A program made the translations under genes and the position numbers. Under the pieces are notes generated by a model, which did no database searches, was not told the origin of the DNA, and saw only the letters and a program-made list of their open reading frames with translations. Source: Flavihumibacter sp. ZG627 (GTDB lineage: Bacteria > Bacteroidota > Bacteroidia > Chitinophagales > Chitinophagaceae). Taken from it: a stretch of DNA of 64,000 nt. Shown here piece by piece: positions 17,610-28,600 of the stretch; positions within the stretch are counted from its first letter, which is position 1, and the number at the start of each line of letters is the position of its first letter. The stretch lies in NCBI RefSeq assembly GCF_000814325.1, contig NZ_JPHF01000013.1, positions 32,347 through 96,346 on the forward strand, written 5' to 3'.

Positions 17610-18122
17610 TCATTCCACCTCCACGATCACCTCCACTTCAACCGCAATATTATTGGGTAGTGAATTCATGCCAACAGATGATCGGGCATGTTTCCCTTTT
17701 TCACCAAAAATGGTCACCATGAAATCTGAATAACCATTCATTACTTTCGGCTGGTCATAAAACTCTCCGGCAGAATTCACCATCCCCAAAACTTTCACGA
17801 TGCGTTTCACTTTACCAAGGTCACCGAGATAATCTTTTAACACCGCAATATGATTTATTGCCACAAGTTTTGCAGCATCATATCCCTGTTCTATACTTAG
17901 ATCTTTGCCCAGTTTACCAGTGATCAAACTTTCATCATCCCTTGTCGGCCCTTTCCCTGCCAGGTATAGCAGCTTTCCTGTCTGTACAACATTCACATAA
18001 TTACCTGCCGGCTTTTTGGGCGCCTGTAATATAACTCCCGCTTTTTTCAGATTTTCTTCCGGTGTTTGTGCTGATGAAATCAATGATGCGAACAGCAGAA
18101 TTAATAAGACGATCTGTTTCAT
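17610..18122 (-). CDS. Exported Rid (YjgF/YER057c) family protein
   Basis: 170 aa with a signal peptide (residues 1-18, ending SSAQ) before the Rid domain. Domain features: VNVVQTGKLLYLAGKGP, KDLSIEQGYDAAKLVAINHIAVLKDYLGDL, and KHARSSVGMNSLPNNIAVEVE with the conserved Arg that binds carboxylates in RidA. Cytosolic RidA deaminates reactive enamines and imines; an exported member cannot be assumed to do the same. It lies 31 nt after glpF on the same strand, so it may be the last gene of the glycerol operon. Confidence 0.82.
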   Translation of the reverse strand: MKQIVLLILLFASLISSAQTPEENLKKAGVILQAPKKPAGNYVNVVQTGKLLYLAGKGPTRDDESLITGKLGKDLSIEQGYDAAKLVAINHIAVLKDYLGDLGKVKRIVKVLGMVNSAGEFYDQPKVMNGYSDFMVTIFGEKGKHARSSVGMNSLPNNIAVEVEVIVEVE

Positions 18123-18153
18123 ACCGAGTGTTTTAAAATGAGGCTCTTTTATT

Positions 18154-18870
18154 TTATTTCAAACCAATGGCCATATATAATAAAGACGCTAATGCGGCAC
18201 CTATTACCGGACCGGTAATGGGTACCCATGCATATCGCCAGTCGCTGCTTCCTTTAACACCTATGGGTAATACTGCATGTGCTATTCGCGGACCAAGATC
18301 TCGTGCCGGATTAATTGCATAGCCGGTTGTGCCACCCAGTGAAAGTCCGATAGCCAGTACTACCAATGCCACTGGTAGCGCATCCAGTGCGCCCAGGCTA
18401 TTTGTAGGAGATATAATAAGCAATACAAGAAAAAGGAAGATTGTTGTAGCTATGGTTTCTGAGATCAGATTATTTAAGGGGTGCCTTATGGCAGGGCCGG
18501 TGGAGAAGATCGCAAGTTTGGCACCCGTATCCTCCGTTATTTCGAAATGGTTCCGGTAAGATAGCCAAACCAGCACCGAGCCTGTGAATGCACCAGCAAC
18601 CTGTGCGAGTACATAAAAAGGCACATCGCTCCAGCTGAATTTTCCCGTCATGGCAAGGCAAATGGAAACCGCGGGATTCAGGTGGGCACCGCTATATTTC
18701 GATACGGCAAACACCGCTGCGAATACCGCCATAGCCCAACCGAAAGTTATCACGATCCATCCTCCATTTTGTCCTTTTGATTTATTTAAAAGCACGTTCG
18801 CCACAACGCCATTACCGAAGGCTATGAGGATAGCTGTGCCAATGAATTCTGCCAGGTAAGGATGCATCAT
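18154..18870 (-). CDS. glpF: Glycerol facilitator / aquaglyceroporin
   Basis: 238 aa MIP-family channel with six membrane helices. Both half-helices carry NPA: SGAHLNPAVS and YAINPARDLGPR. The Asp after the second NPAR is the mark of glycerol-conducting members. It starts one base after the glpD stop, so translation is closely coupled. It lets glycerol cross the inner membrane for trapping by GlpK. Confidence 0.93.
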   Translation of the reverse strand: MMHPYLAEFIGTAILIAFGNGVVANVLLNKSKGQNGGWIVITFGWAMAVFAAVFAVSKYSGAHLNPAVSICLAMTGKFSWSDVPFYVLAQVAGAFTGSVLVWLSYRNHFEITEDTGAKLAIFSTGPAIRHPLNNLISETIATTIFLFLVLLIISPTNSLGALDALPVALVVLAIGLSLGGTTGYAINPARDLGPRIAHAVLPIGVKGSSDWRYAWVPITGPVIGAALASLLYMAIGLK

Positions 18871-18871
18871 A

Positions 18872-20488
18872 TTAGTTTGAATTGGTTGGTATCGGGTTTG
18901 GTAAATAATGGGTAGCTGTTTGATTGAATTGATGGATCTGATCTTCTATCCATGCATTGGAATAGCCATATTCAGCAGCCAGAATAGACGCCACCAAAGG
19001 CGCGGCTTCGATGGCTGCCTGTGCATCAAGCAAGAGGGCTCTTGTTCGCCTGCTGAGCGCATCTTCAACGGTCATGCACATTTCTTCCTGTGCAGCCCAG
19101 GCTATCTGCGCCTTCGTGTAAGGCAGATTTTCATGGATCTTTTCTGCCATCAGGGGCTGATCGTTTTCTATTGCACGGATCTTCTCCAGATCAGTACCGT
19201 AATAATAGGCAGGATCTGAATAATCTACCTTTGGGAGAGCCCCATGTATTGGAAGAAACTCCGTTTTGCAGGGCCTGTCCGGAATCATCTTTGCCTCAAT
19301 GGCAACCTTCAATGCATCTTCCGCCATTTTTCGGTAGGTGGTCCATTTGCCTCCTGTAATACTGATAAGCCCGCTTTCACTTAACTCAATATAATGGTCG
19401 CGCGATAATGCCGCCGTATTTTCAGCATCCCCTTTTACAAGTGGCCTTAGTCCTGAAAATACAGATCTCACATCACTTAGTTTTGGCTCATGCTCGAGGT
19501 AATTACCAATATTGTCGAGGATGAAATTGATCTCCTCTTCTTTGGGAATCGGCTCAGCCGAAGGGGAGGGTACGGGTATATCAGTAGTACCGATGATCAG
19601 CTTATTATGCCATGGTACTGCAAATAATACCCTGCCGTCAGAAGTCTCGGGAATCAGGATTGCAGTATCACCCGGTAAGAAATGTTTATCAACTACAAGA
19701 TGTGTTCCCTGGCTTAAGGACAGGACAGCTGATTTGGAAGCATCATCCGACTTTCGGAGTATATCTGTAAAAACACCGGTCGCATTTATGACAGTGCCTG
19801 CCATCAGCGTATATTCATCACCGTTCAGCTGGTCTGTAATTCTAATGCCTTCAATCTTGCCATCTTTTTTTATCAGTTGCCCGGCCTTCATATAGTTGAT
19901 CAAAACGGCATTTTGTTCAACGGCGGTTTGTGCCATATTGATGGCCAGCCGGGCATCATCAAACTGTCCATCATGATAAAGAACACCACCTCTTAATCCT
20001 TCCTGGTCTAGTGTTGGTGCATGTTGCAAGGCTTCCTCGCGTGATAATATCACGGATGGACCAAGCCCCAGTTTACCTGCCATCCAATCATATATTTTTA
20101 AGCCTAGTCCATAGAAAGGACCTTCCCACCATTTATAATTGGGAATGAGAAATGACTGGTCCTTAACGAGGTGGGGAGCATTCTTATGCAGAAGTCCCCT
20201 TTCTTTAAGTGCTTCCAGTACCAGTTTTACATTGCCCTGCTGAAGATACCTGACGCCGCCGTGCACCAGTTTGGTTGATCTTGATGATGTGCCTTTCGCA
20301 AAATCATACTGCTCTACGAGAATTGTCTTATATCCTCTTGAAGCTGCATCAATGGCTATGCCCAATCCTGTTGCACCGCCACCAATTATGCATATATCCC
20401 ATTGGGATACTGCTTTCATTTCACTGATCATTTTCGCACGAAGCATGGACAGAAATGTTTTTGTTTTATCGGATTCCTGTACCATCAT
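18872..20488 (-). CDS. glpD: FAD-dependent glycerol-3-phosphate dehydrogenase
   Basis: Up to 538 aa. FAD-binding [21 protein letters not shown], then [33 protein letters not shown] and [17 protein letters not shown], all characteristic of GlpD. Oxidises glycerol-3-phosphate to dihydroxyacetone phosphate and passes electrons to quinones at the membrane. The ATG at 20488 lies inside the end of glpK (23-nt overlap in another frame); internal Met codons at 20446, 20431 or 20419, closer to the FAD motif, are equally credible starts. Middle gene of glpK-glpD-glpF. Confidence 0.94.
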   Translation of the reverse strand: MMVQESDKTKTFLSMLRAKMISEMKAVSQWDICIIGGGATGLGIAIDAASRGYKTILVEQYDFAKGTSSRSTKLVHGGVRYLQQGNVKLVLEALKERGLLHKNAPHLVKDQSFLIPNYKWWEGPFYGLGLKIYDWMAGKLGLGPSVILSREEALQHAPTLDQEGLRGGVLYHDGQFDDARLAINMAQTAVEQNAVLINYMKAGQLIKKDGKIEGIRITDQLNGDEYTLMAGTVINATGVFTDILRKSDDASKSAVLSLSQGTHLVVDKHFLPGDTAILIPETSDGRVLFAVPWHNKLIIGTTDIPVPSPSAEPIPKEEEINFILDNIGNYLEHEPKLSDVRSVFSGLRPLVKGDAENTAALSRDHYIELSESGLISITGGKWTTYRKMAEDALKVAIEAKMIPDRPCKTEFLPIHGALPKVDYSDPAYYYGTDLEKIRAIENDQPLMAEKIHENLPYTKAQIAWAAQEEMCMTVEDALSRRTRALLLDAQAAIEAAPLVASILAAEYGYSNAWIEDQIHQFNQTATHYLPNPIPTNSN

Positions 20489-21977
20489 CGGCCCATGCTA
20501 TACTGGCACGAATGGCACGTTTCCATTGATTGATTCCCGCTTCCATTTCAGCAGCACTATGTTCAGGAATAAATGTTTTATCGGCTTTCCATTGCTGCTG
20601 TATATCGGCTACGCTTTCCCAGTAGCCTACCCCGAGACCGGCGAGATAGGCTGCTCCCAGCGCCGTTGTTTCATATACCTCCGGACGTACTACAGGAACC
20701 TGCAGGAGATCACATTGGAATTGCATAAGCAGGTTATTTATAGTGGCGCCACCATCCACTCGAAGCTCGCGGATAGGTAGTCCTGCATCTGACTCCATCG
20801 CCTTAAGCACGTCCATTGTCTGGTAGGCAATGCTTTCCAGGCAGGCCCTCGCTATATGGGCTTTACCTGTACCTCTTGTAAGGCCAAATACAGTTCCACG
20901 TGCATGCTGGTTCCAATGTGGAGCACCCAGTCCGGCAAAGGCCGGAACAATATATACCCCGTCACTATCTTTTACCCTTCCCGCAAGTTCTTCTATATCT
21001 GACGATGACCTGATCAGATGCAGTCCATCACGTAACCACTGTACCAATGCTCCAGCAATAAATATGCTTCCTTCCACGGCATATTCTACCCTGTTATTGA
21101 TTTTCCATGCTACGGTGGTGAGAAGATTATTGGTTGACCTTACAATTTTTTCACCCGTATGCATAAGCATGAAGCATCCGGTGCCGTATGTATTCTTAAC
21201 CATTCCAGGTTGAGTACACTGCTGTCCGAACAGGGCAGCCTGCTGGTCGCCGGCAATTCCTGCTAATGGGATATTGGCGTTTTTAACAACGGCCTCACTT
21301 ACCGCATAGATCCTGCTGCTCTGTATAATTTCAGGTAAGACCGATGCGGGTATATCAAAGAGTTTTAGCAGTTCATCATCCCAGTCACAGGTATTGATGT
21401 TCATTAACATTGTTCTGGATGCATTTGAAACATCTGTGACGTGAACTTTTCCATTGGTAAGTTTCCAGGAAAGCCAACTGTCAATTGTGCCAAAGGCGAG
21501 TTCACCCTTAACCGCTTTTTCCCTGGCTCCGCTGATATTATCAAGTATCCATTTGAGTTTTGTAGCAGAAAAATAAGCGTCGAGAACAAGCCCTGTTTTT
21601 TCCTGAATCACCGGTTCAATTCCGTCTGCTTTTAACTGGTCACAGTAAGCAGCGGTTCTGCGGTCTTGCCAAACTATCGCATTATATATTGGTCTTGATG
21701 TAGCACGATCCCAAACTACTGTTGTCTCCCTTTGATTGGTTATGCCAAGAGCAGCAATATCACTGATGGTGAGGGATGCTTTTGCAATGATCTCCGCCAG
21801 TACAGAAAACTGTGATGCCCAGATCTCTTCTGCATCATGCTCAACCCATCCAGGCTGAGGGTATAGCTGCGTAAATTCTTTCTGTGCTACCTGGCAGATC
21901 ATTCCATTCTTGTCAAAAAGAATGGCCCTGGAACTGGTAGTTCCCTGGTCGAGCGAGATGATAAACTTCTCCGGCAT
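20466..21977 (-). CDS. glpK: Glycerol kinase
   Basis: 503 aa from the ATG at 21977, which begins [18 protein letters not shown]; an upstream frame extension to 22016 adds a non-conserved stretch. FGGY kinase motifs: [46 protein letters not shown], and the C-terminal [15 protein letters not shown]. Phosphorylates glycerol to glycerol-3-phosphate with ATP. First gene of the glp unit; the large DUF5686 gene ends 48 nt away upstream on the same strand. No glpR-type regulator is in view. Confidence 0.96.
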   Translation of the reverse strand: MPEKFIISLDQGTTSSRAILFDKNGMICQVAQKEFTQLYPQPGWVEHDAEEIWASQFSVLAEIIAKASLTISDIAALGITNQRETTVVWDRATSRPIYNAIVWQDRRTAAYCDQLKADGIEPVIQEKTGLVLDAYFSATKLKWILDNISGAREKAVKGELAFGTIDSWLSWKLTNGKVHVTDVSNASRTMLMNINTCDWDDELLKLFDIPASVLPEIIQSSRIYAVSEAVVKNANIPLAGIAGDQQAALFGQQCTQPGMVKNTYGTGCFMLMHTGEKIVRSTNNLLTTVAWKINNRVEYAVEGSIFIAGALVQWLRDGLHLIRSSSDIEELAGRVKDSDGVYIVPAFAGLGAPHWNQHARGTVFGLTRGTGKAHIARACLESIAYQTMDVLKAMESDAGLPIRELRVDGGATINNLLMQFQCDLLQVPVVRPEVYETTALGAAYLAGLGVGYWESVADIQQQWKADKTFIPEHSAAEMEAGINQWKRAIRASIAWADDGTGIR

Positions 21978-22025
21978 GCAAAAGTGTTTTGGCAGAATAA
22001 GATAAGCAAAAAACACATGAGAATA

Positions 22026-24551
22026 TCAGAATGCGAGCCTGAAACTGCCAAAGATGCCAAAGCGGCTTACGGACTCAACAGGAAGCGGCCTTGGTAATAC
22101 TCTCCAAACAAAGTCGACCCTGAATACCTTGAAGATATTATCTACACCAGTGCCTAACTCCATATAAACTTTACCATCAAGGTCCTTGAACTGGTTGTAT
22201 GTATTGTTGAAGTTGAGCGCCTTATTTGCTTCGCTGATGCCTCCTGTAATAGCTTTCGCACTCCAGAATTGCCTGAACTTCAATTTCCGTGTGAGGGGTA
22301 TATACCGGAATATCCCGTTGCCAAAATTATGCTCCACATTAAATCCCGCATACCGATCACTGATATATTCAAACCTCGCCATCAGGTTGAAAGCATATTT
22401 GTTGTAATAGTAGATCTCGTTGCCGGGCATAACATTCAATAGCATATAGGGAAGTGTGCCATTGGTCTTGCCTGCAAATACGTTATAGTACAGACTTCCA
22501 TAAGGAGCTATCTTCATATAATCTGAAACACTTGCATAGAGCCTGTCATAGCTGTAATTGCTATTGAAAACATTAGGTAATCCCCTGGCATATTGTAATT
22601 CAAGAATAGGGAGGGCGCTTCCTAAACTGTAGCGGTTGAAATTTGTTTCAAAGAACTGCTCATTGTAGGCAAACCTTAGTCGTAAGCCCATTTCAAAATT
22701 ATGAAGTGCCTGGCCCTTGCCACCATTATCGATGAATAATGATTTTGGCGGGAGATTCTGCAGTGGATCAAAATTTTTCTGTGTGGCAGTTATGGTTGCC
22801 GAAATGCCAGGTGTCCACTCCTTGAAGTATTCAAGCCTGGCTTCCTGGATCTGCATGAACTTGATGGGAATTCCCTGCTTTCGGATGGCCAGTGCAAAGA
22901 TGTTGTCGGTGCTGATCTCATCATAATAAACCTGGCCATTATCAAGATCCTTGGTATAACTGGCATGGATATATGTACGCGGCGATCTGCTGAAAAGATA
23001 TTTTCCTTCCAGCTTATATTTGAATTGCTGGTCGCCGAATCCATATGCCAGATAGCCATGCAGGAACAGGTCCTTATTGAATTTTGGATTTGTTCCCAGG
23101 TCAAAGCGCATCCTGAATCCTTCCCATGCATTGGCAGTAGCCCAGTTAAACCACGGACCTATCTCATAATTCCCAACATTCTTATAACCAGTGGCGAGGA
23201 AGTTGATAGTACTCACATATCTTTTAAAGAGTGGCATCTTCTGCAGGGTATCTATCATGGCATAAATTGCCTTCTCATTTTTACTGAGCTCTTCATGCCG
23301 CGAGCCGGCCCAGAAACTATCTGCTTTCTGTTGCGCACCCGGTAGGAAATGCACCTCACTCTGAACCTTATTACGGGCTATCGTATCTCTTATATATTGT
23401 TCATTTACGACGATGTCTTTATAGGTTGCGGTTTTACGGCCTATGACACCAAATCTTGTTTTTCCGATAGGGGCAATATCAGCAACAAACTTATCCTTCA
23501 CCAGAAACCAGGTACTGTCATTGATCATTTTAAACTCCTGGATCAGGCTGAGCTTATCAATGAAATTAATATTGGCATCGCGACGAAGATGCAGGGTCAT
23601 CTTCTGTATTGCCCAGGTTGGATCATGCACCCAGCAATCGCCTTCAAAAGTATTCTCCCCTTTACGCTTTGGACTAAATACCATATGTATCAGTCGTTGC
23701 CCGGCAACATATTGTGTATCGAGTACTTTGTAATTGTAATATGCATCGCCATTGTCGCTGATCGGACTAACAAATTCCTTATCAAATACGGGGATGAAAT
23801 TATTATAGAAGTTGATGACCTGGTCTGTACCACCCAGGAACTTGCTCACACTTTCATTATTAACGCCCTTGGTATTTACCGCCTTTATCCATTCACGTGT
23901 ACGACGAGGTGATTTCTGGTAGTAGTATTCTGATAAGGTTTCAGTAAGATAAACGGGTAGAAAGGGTTGACCCTCTGAAGTATCAATATTATCAAGAATG
24001 AAACCGAATGGACGGAGCGGACCAAAGTCCTTCATCTTGTCTTTGTTGATGCGGTTTATATCCAGCTCCAGTTTGTTATATAATTCGTAGGCAAAAGAAT
24101 TGAAACGATAGCGGTCATTCATTGGCTTTCGCTTCACGATCCTCTTCCACATCAGGTATCCACGGTCTATCTTTCTCTTCACAACCACCTCAGTGGTGAA
24201 CTTACCCCTTTCCATATTCACGATAAGCTCAATGGAATTTTCATCTCCCTTTGAAAGGGAGCGGGCGATCTCCGGACTTATGCCGATCCGCACATCCTGG
24301 TATCCTACATATGTAATTTCAAGGCTATCGACAGGCCACTCATCAAATCGGAAAATAAAACTGCCTGCAGAGTCAGTCAACCGCCCTTGTTGAGACCGGA
24401 TGAATTTCAATGAGGCGAAAGGGATGCGTTCATCGCTCAATTTATCCTTTACATATCCCCGAATGGTTTTGGTTTGCGCATTGGCGAATAAGGTTATCAG
24501 CAAAGTAAGCAGCACCCCAAATACACGGCGGCTTTTGGGACTAAAATTCAT
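22026..24551 (-). CDS. DUF5686 / carboxypeptidase-regulatory-like outer-membrane protein
   Basis: 841 aa. Signal peptide (residues 1-25, ending ANAQ), a CarboxypepD-regulatory-like beta domain at about 28-115 (IRGYVKDKLSDERIPFASLKF), then the DUF5686 region with KIDRGYLMWKRIVKRKP and NRYRF-like segments. The C-terminal half is rich in alternating aromatic strands (FRMRFDLGTNPKFNKDLFLHGYLAYGFGD) and ends in FRLAF, as expected for a barrel. Family function is unknown; it is a common Bacteroidota outer-membrane protein. Located upstream of glpK on the same strand, but a functional link is not implied. Confidence 0.85.
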   Translation of the reverse strand: MNFSPKSRRVFGVLLTLLITLFANAQTKTIRGYVKDKLSDERIPFASLKFIRSQQGRLTDSAGSFIFRFDEWPVDSLEITYVGYQDVRIGISPEIARSLSKGDENSIELIVNMERGKFTTEVVVKRKIDRGYLMWKRIVKRKPMNDRYRFNSFAYELYNKLELDINRINKDKMKDFGPLRPFGFILDNIDTSEGQPFLPVYLTETLSEYYYQKSPRRTREWIKAVNTKGVNNESVSKFLGGTDQVINFYNNFIPVFDKEFVSPISDNGDAYYNYKVLDTQYVAGQRLIHMVFSPKRKGENTFEGDCWVHDPTWAIQKMTLHLRRDANINFIDKLSLIQEFKMINDSTWFLVKDKFVADIAPIGKTRFGVIGRKTATYKDIVVNEQYIRDTIARNKVQSEVHFLPGAQQKADSFWAGSRHEELSKNEKAIYAMIDTLQKMPLFKRYVSTINFLATGYKNVGNYEIGPWFNWATANAWEGFRMRFDLGTNPKFNKDLFLHGYLAYGFGDQQFKYKLEGKYLFSRSPRTYIHASYTKDLDNGQVYYDEISTDNIFALAIRKQGIPIKFMQIQEARLEYFKEWTPGISATITATQKNFDPLQNLPPKSLFIDNGGKGQALHNFEMGLRLRFAYNEQFFETNFNRYSLGSALPILELQYARGLPNVFNSNYSYDRLYASVSDYMKIAPYGSLYYNVFAGKTNGTLPYMLLNVMPGNEIYYYNKYAFNLMARFEYISDRYAGFNVEHNFGNGIFRYIPLTRKLKFRQFWSAKAITGGISEANKALNFNNTYNQFKDLDGKVYMELGTGVDNIFKVFRVDFVWRVLPRPLPVESVSRFGIFGSFRLAF

Positions 24552-24668
24552 AGAAATGCAAAAATAATATAAGTTGGATAACGTAAATATTACTTTAACA
24601 GTTGTGTTAAGGCAGAATATTTTGAAGATTCAATTAGTTTCTATTACTTTGATTTTCAAAGTGCTTTT

Positions 24669-25295
24669 ATGAATAGTACTCACAGTGGCATTGAAACCCT
24701 AGAGGATATACGCAAAATAATGGAGAGGAGCAGCCGCTTCATCAGCCTCAGCGGCTGGAGTGGAATTGCTGCCGGACTCTGCGCTATAATTGGCGCCTGG
24801 CTTGGATATGGGGCAATGGGCGACTATCATTCAAATGCGAATAGGGAAGTTGCCCAATGTGTTGAATGCCTTCGCAATAATCTTGTCTGGATCGCTGCCG
24901 TCGTTTTTGCTGCCGCGGTTTTCGCGGCATTTATTTTTACCTATATCCGTAGTAAGCGGGATGGTGTTGCCATTTGGGGCAACTCCGCCAGGAAACTTCT
25001 TTGGAGCACATTGGTTCCCATGGCAGTAGGTGGAGCATTTATCCTGCGATTGATACAACTGGAAGAGTATCAACTTGTGGCTTCTGCATCCCTTTTATTC
25101 TATGGTCTCGGCTTGCTTAATGGAAGTAAGTATACCCTTGGAGAGATCCGTTTCCTTGGCTATGCACAATTATTGACAGGCATCATCTGCCTCTGGTTTA
25201 CGGAGTATGCAATCATCTTCTGGGTAATCGGATTTGGACTGTTACACATCATTTATGGTATCGCAATGTGGTGGAAATACGAAAGGAATAAGTAA
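24669..25295 (+). CDS. Uncharacterised polytopic membrane protein paired with a winged-helix regulator
   Basis: 208 aa, about six predicted helices, in the regions of residues 20-45, 75-97, 108-128, 133-150 and 157-203. Starts with a short soluble segment containing IETLEDIRKIMERSSRFISLSGW. No catalytic motif recognised. The regulator gene starts 5 nt after its stop, and this two-gene arrangement suggests that the regulator controls the operon or senses the membrane protein's substrate (inference). Confidence 0.78.
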   Translation: MNSTHSGIETLEDIRKIMERSSRFISLSGWSGIAAGLCAIIGAWLGYGAMGDYHSNANREVAQCVECLRNNLVWIAAVVFAAAVFAAFIFTYIRSKRDGVAIWGNSARKLLWSTLVPMAVGGAFILRLIQLEEYQLVASASLLFYGLGLLNGSKYTLGEIRFLGYAQLLTGIICLWFTEYAIIFWVIGFGLLHIIYGIAMWWKYERNK

Positions 25296-25300
25296 GGATA

Positions 25301-25600
25301 ATGAAGAATCCTATTGAGCATCTGAATAAAATTTTTGACAGTCGTATAAGGCTGGGTATCATGAGTTCACTCATGGTGAATGATTCCGTGAATTTCAACG
25401 AGCTGAAAGAACTGATCGAAGTGACCGATGGTAACCTTGCCACCCATCTCAAAACTCTGGAAGAGAACGCCTATATTAAAGTGCAGAAGGGATTTATAGG
25501 TAGAAAGACCAATACCATGTACAGTGTAACAAAAGCGGGCGAAAAGGCTTTTAAACTTCACCTTGACGCCCTTGAGAAAATGATCAAATCTATTGGTTAA
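25301..25600 (+). CDS. Winged-helix transcriptional regulator (ArsR/MarR-like, PF13601 type)
   Basis: 99 aa, a single winged-helix domain. Helix-turn-helix region: VNFNELKELIEVTDGNLATHLKTLEENAYI; wing with KGFIGRKTNTMYSVTKAG. The pattern 'SRIRLGIMSSLMVNDSVNFNELK' is typical of the small one-domain regulators that bind DNA as dimers. No metal-binding Cys or His cluster. Likely autoregulates the two-gene unit. Its 3' end is 2 nt from the end of the convergent 1147-aa gene. Confidence 0.88.
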   Translation: MKNPIEHLNKIFDSRIRLGIMSSLMVNDSVNFNELKELIEVTDGNLATHLKTLEENAYIKVQKGFIGRKTNTMYSVTKAGEKAFKLHLDALEKMIKSIG

Positions 25601-25602
25601 TT

Positions 25603-28600
25603 CTAGAAGTCTACCCCCAGTGCGAAATGAAAGATCGGTTTCCCTTTAAAGATGCCATTCATCTCCCATCCGGTATCAAGCCTCATAAAATATCCAAGTA
25701 AGGTACTCCTTGCACCAAAGCCATAACCGCCTACAAAAGGTCCGATACCACCAGCCTTGATACGCACAGAAATGGGATCTGTTGGATTATCGCGGTAGAT
25801 CCTGTCGGGTCGCTTGATGCCATTATAGGAACCATTCCATGCAGACCCCAGATCAATGAATTGTACCAACTGGAAATTACGCAGGAAAGCATTGTTAATA
25901 GGACGCTTCAGCAAAGTAGTGAACACAGGGAACCTGAACTCACTGTTAAGCACAACCGCATTATTACCATTGGCTATATTCTGTTTAAAGCCTCTCATAT
26001 TAACGGCAAGTGCCTGGAATGCATAAGTGGGATCCTGTGGCAATTCATCTGTATTGGCCTTTGGAAACAACCATCCATCCTGTCCACCCAGGTAATACAA
26101 TATTTTGCGATTACCCCAGGAGAAATCTCCCGCTGCTCTACCTGCCCAGATGAAGTTCTGGAAGATAGGGTAGTAGTAACGTGCATCAAAACCAACATTA
26201 AATGTATTGCGTCCATCTGATGTTGCAAGTTTGCTGATCTGCATATTGAAATCTCCATATACCTTGTAACGAAGCCCGTTCCAGATATTGGTGGCCTTCT
26301 CAACAGCATTATCATGTACATATTCAAGACGCACCAGTCCATAGGTCCTTTTGCTATCAGGTACACCCACCGTTTGCGGTAGTTCAACTATTGATTTGGT
26401 AACTACCTTGTCTAAACGAACGCCGGTATTCAGTCGAATACTCCTTACCCTGTCGAGCGGATAACGCATCCCTAATTGGTAAAGGTTTGTAAAGAGCTTG
26501 GCCGGCACAGCAAGTGTTGTGTTCTGGAAAGGCGTTGAACCCACATCCGTACGGCGATAATACATGGCCGAATAATCCACCCGCTTCTTCAGGTAATCAA
26601 ATCTTGCCATATACTCCGAACCAGAATTGAATAACGATTGTGAGCCGGGTATAAATATATTGGGATCACCAACCTGTACGGGAATTCCCTGTCCGGCTGT
26701 ATTGATCAAAGGTGACCTCAGCATTCCTGTGAAACGAATATCTTCCATGAGGTCATAAACGGTGACCTTGAACATTCCATTGAAGCCATTATTGGAACTG
26801 TTGGTTACAGGCAAAGAACCTGTATAGGGCTCATACCTTGTTACCAGCACATCATTATTAAAGAGCGAACCTGTTACCTGGTCTACCGAAAACTTCAGCC
26901 GGTACTGGAACCGGCCTGCTTTCTTAAGTATAGATGGCTGCTGTTCTTCTGCTTCAAGCGCAGCACGGGCAGCAGCACTGGTATCAACCGGCTCATTATC
27001 AAATTCAGTATCGAAGATTACCTTATTAGATGTGTCAGCAACTTCAGGTTGTTGGAATTGCAATGCATTACCTGCCGCAAGCCTGGCCTCGTCAATTGTT
27101 CGGCGACGAAAATCTGTTGGCCTCGGGTTGATATTACGCTTGCGTAAAGTGTTCTCATCAACCTTCAGCTTGTAAAGGAATTTCAACTCTCCTTCCTGGC
27201 GTACTTCACTTACCTGGTCCATATCACCGGCCGATTTTGTTTCCACTAAACCACTCTGGTAATTGGTGATCGGGAATACATAGGCCGAATCATTGGTGAT
27301 GGAAAGCGTGAATATGGTATCGGGTTCCACCTTGTCATAGAACTTCAGCAATGAATCTATATCGCGGTATTCAGGATTGCGAAGTACATCATCTCCGATG
27401 CGGTAAATAGTATCAACACCAACCCTTTCCGTTGAAAAGAATCCTGCAAAACGGTTATTGATTCCATTCTCATCTGCAACAAATGTGAAGTGGGATGTAT
27501 TGTATTGTGTGGGATATCTAGCATTGCCATATTTCAGGTTGCTCATTTGCGAGATCTGCTTGAATTCAGACTTGTTGAAATTATCGATCAGGAAAATATT
27601 ATACCGGTAGTTGGATGGCAATACTGTATCTGTACTTACCGCATTTACCGATGGCCTGTTGGATGAATAGAGTATACCAGCCTTATTGGGAAATGCCACG
27701 AAGGATGGATCAAGATCATCATAAATATCATTGGTGATCTGCTCTGCACGTTCACGGTCGATCTTGAATGTATAGATATCTGACTGACCGTTCTTCACAG
27801 CACTCATCAACAGGGTGTTATCGTCTGTCATGTATTTCACATCCTGTATCTGTTCAAAATCAAGCACCAGTTTATCGGCCTTGATCCTTGAATAGATATC
27901 ATAAGTGAACATCCTGAGCTTCCCTTCAAAACTATATACAACAAGAAGTTTATTCCCTTTTCCATTCCATGCAAGCAGTGGCAGGTGCGGATCCTGGCGG
28001 GCTTCAAGGTTTCTCACTCCATTGCGGAGCAGCACTTTCTTAGTTGTATAATCTTCATAATAGATCACACATTGCTGCCCTTTCTTGTATTCAACAACGG
28101 CATAGCTCTGGCTGCGCGGGGCGGGATTGGGAGTGAAGTTGTAGAAATCAGTATTCTTGTCTATCTCTTCCACAACAGACATAGATCCCTTCGGATTATT
28201 ACGCCTGCCCCTGATATCCTTTGAATATTTCGACTCGTTATAGGTCATTACTTCATTGAGCAATGCCTTGAATTTCATCTTGGCGATACGGTTCGAAGCA
28301 CCATTCAGATTGCGGTATAATCTTGCGAGGTAGAGGAAGTATTTGGTGTTCTCTTTTTTATAAACTTCTTCTATATATCGCCAAAAACTATGCCCGGCAA
28401 GGTTGGGCTGGTCATAGGCAAACTGGTAAAAGTTGCGATACTTTCCTGATAGCATGGCTGATTTCAACTGGTCATCAAGTTCGGTACTCCAGTTTTCCGC
28501 TGCATAGGAAACGAAACCATCGGTAAGCCACTTTGGCAGATCAAGCAGGGCCTGGTTTGCTGCAAATTCACCAAGGTCATCTCCGAATAAAATATTGTCG

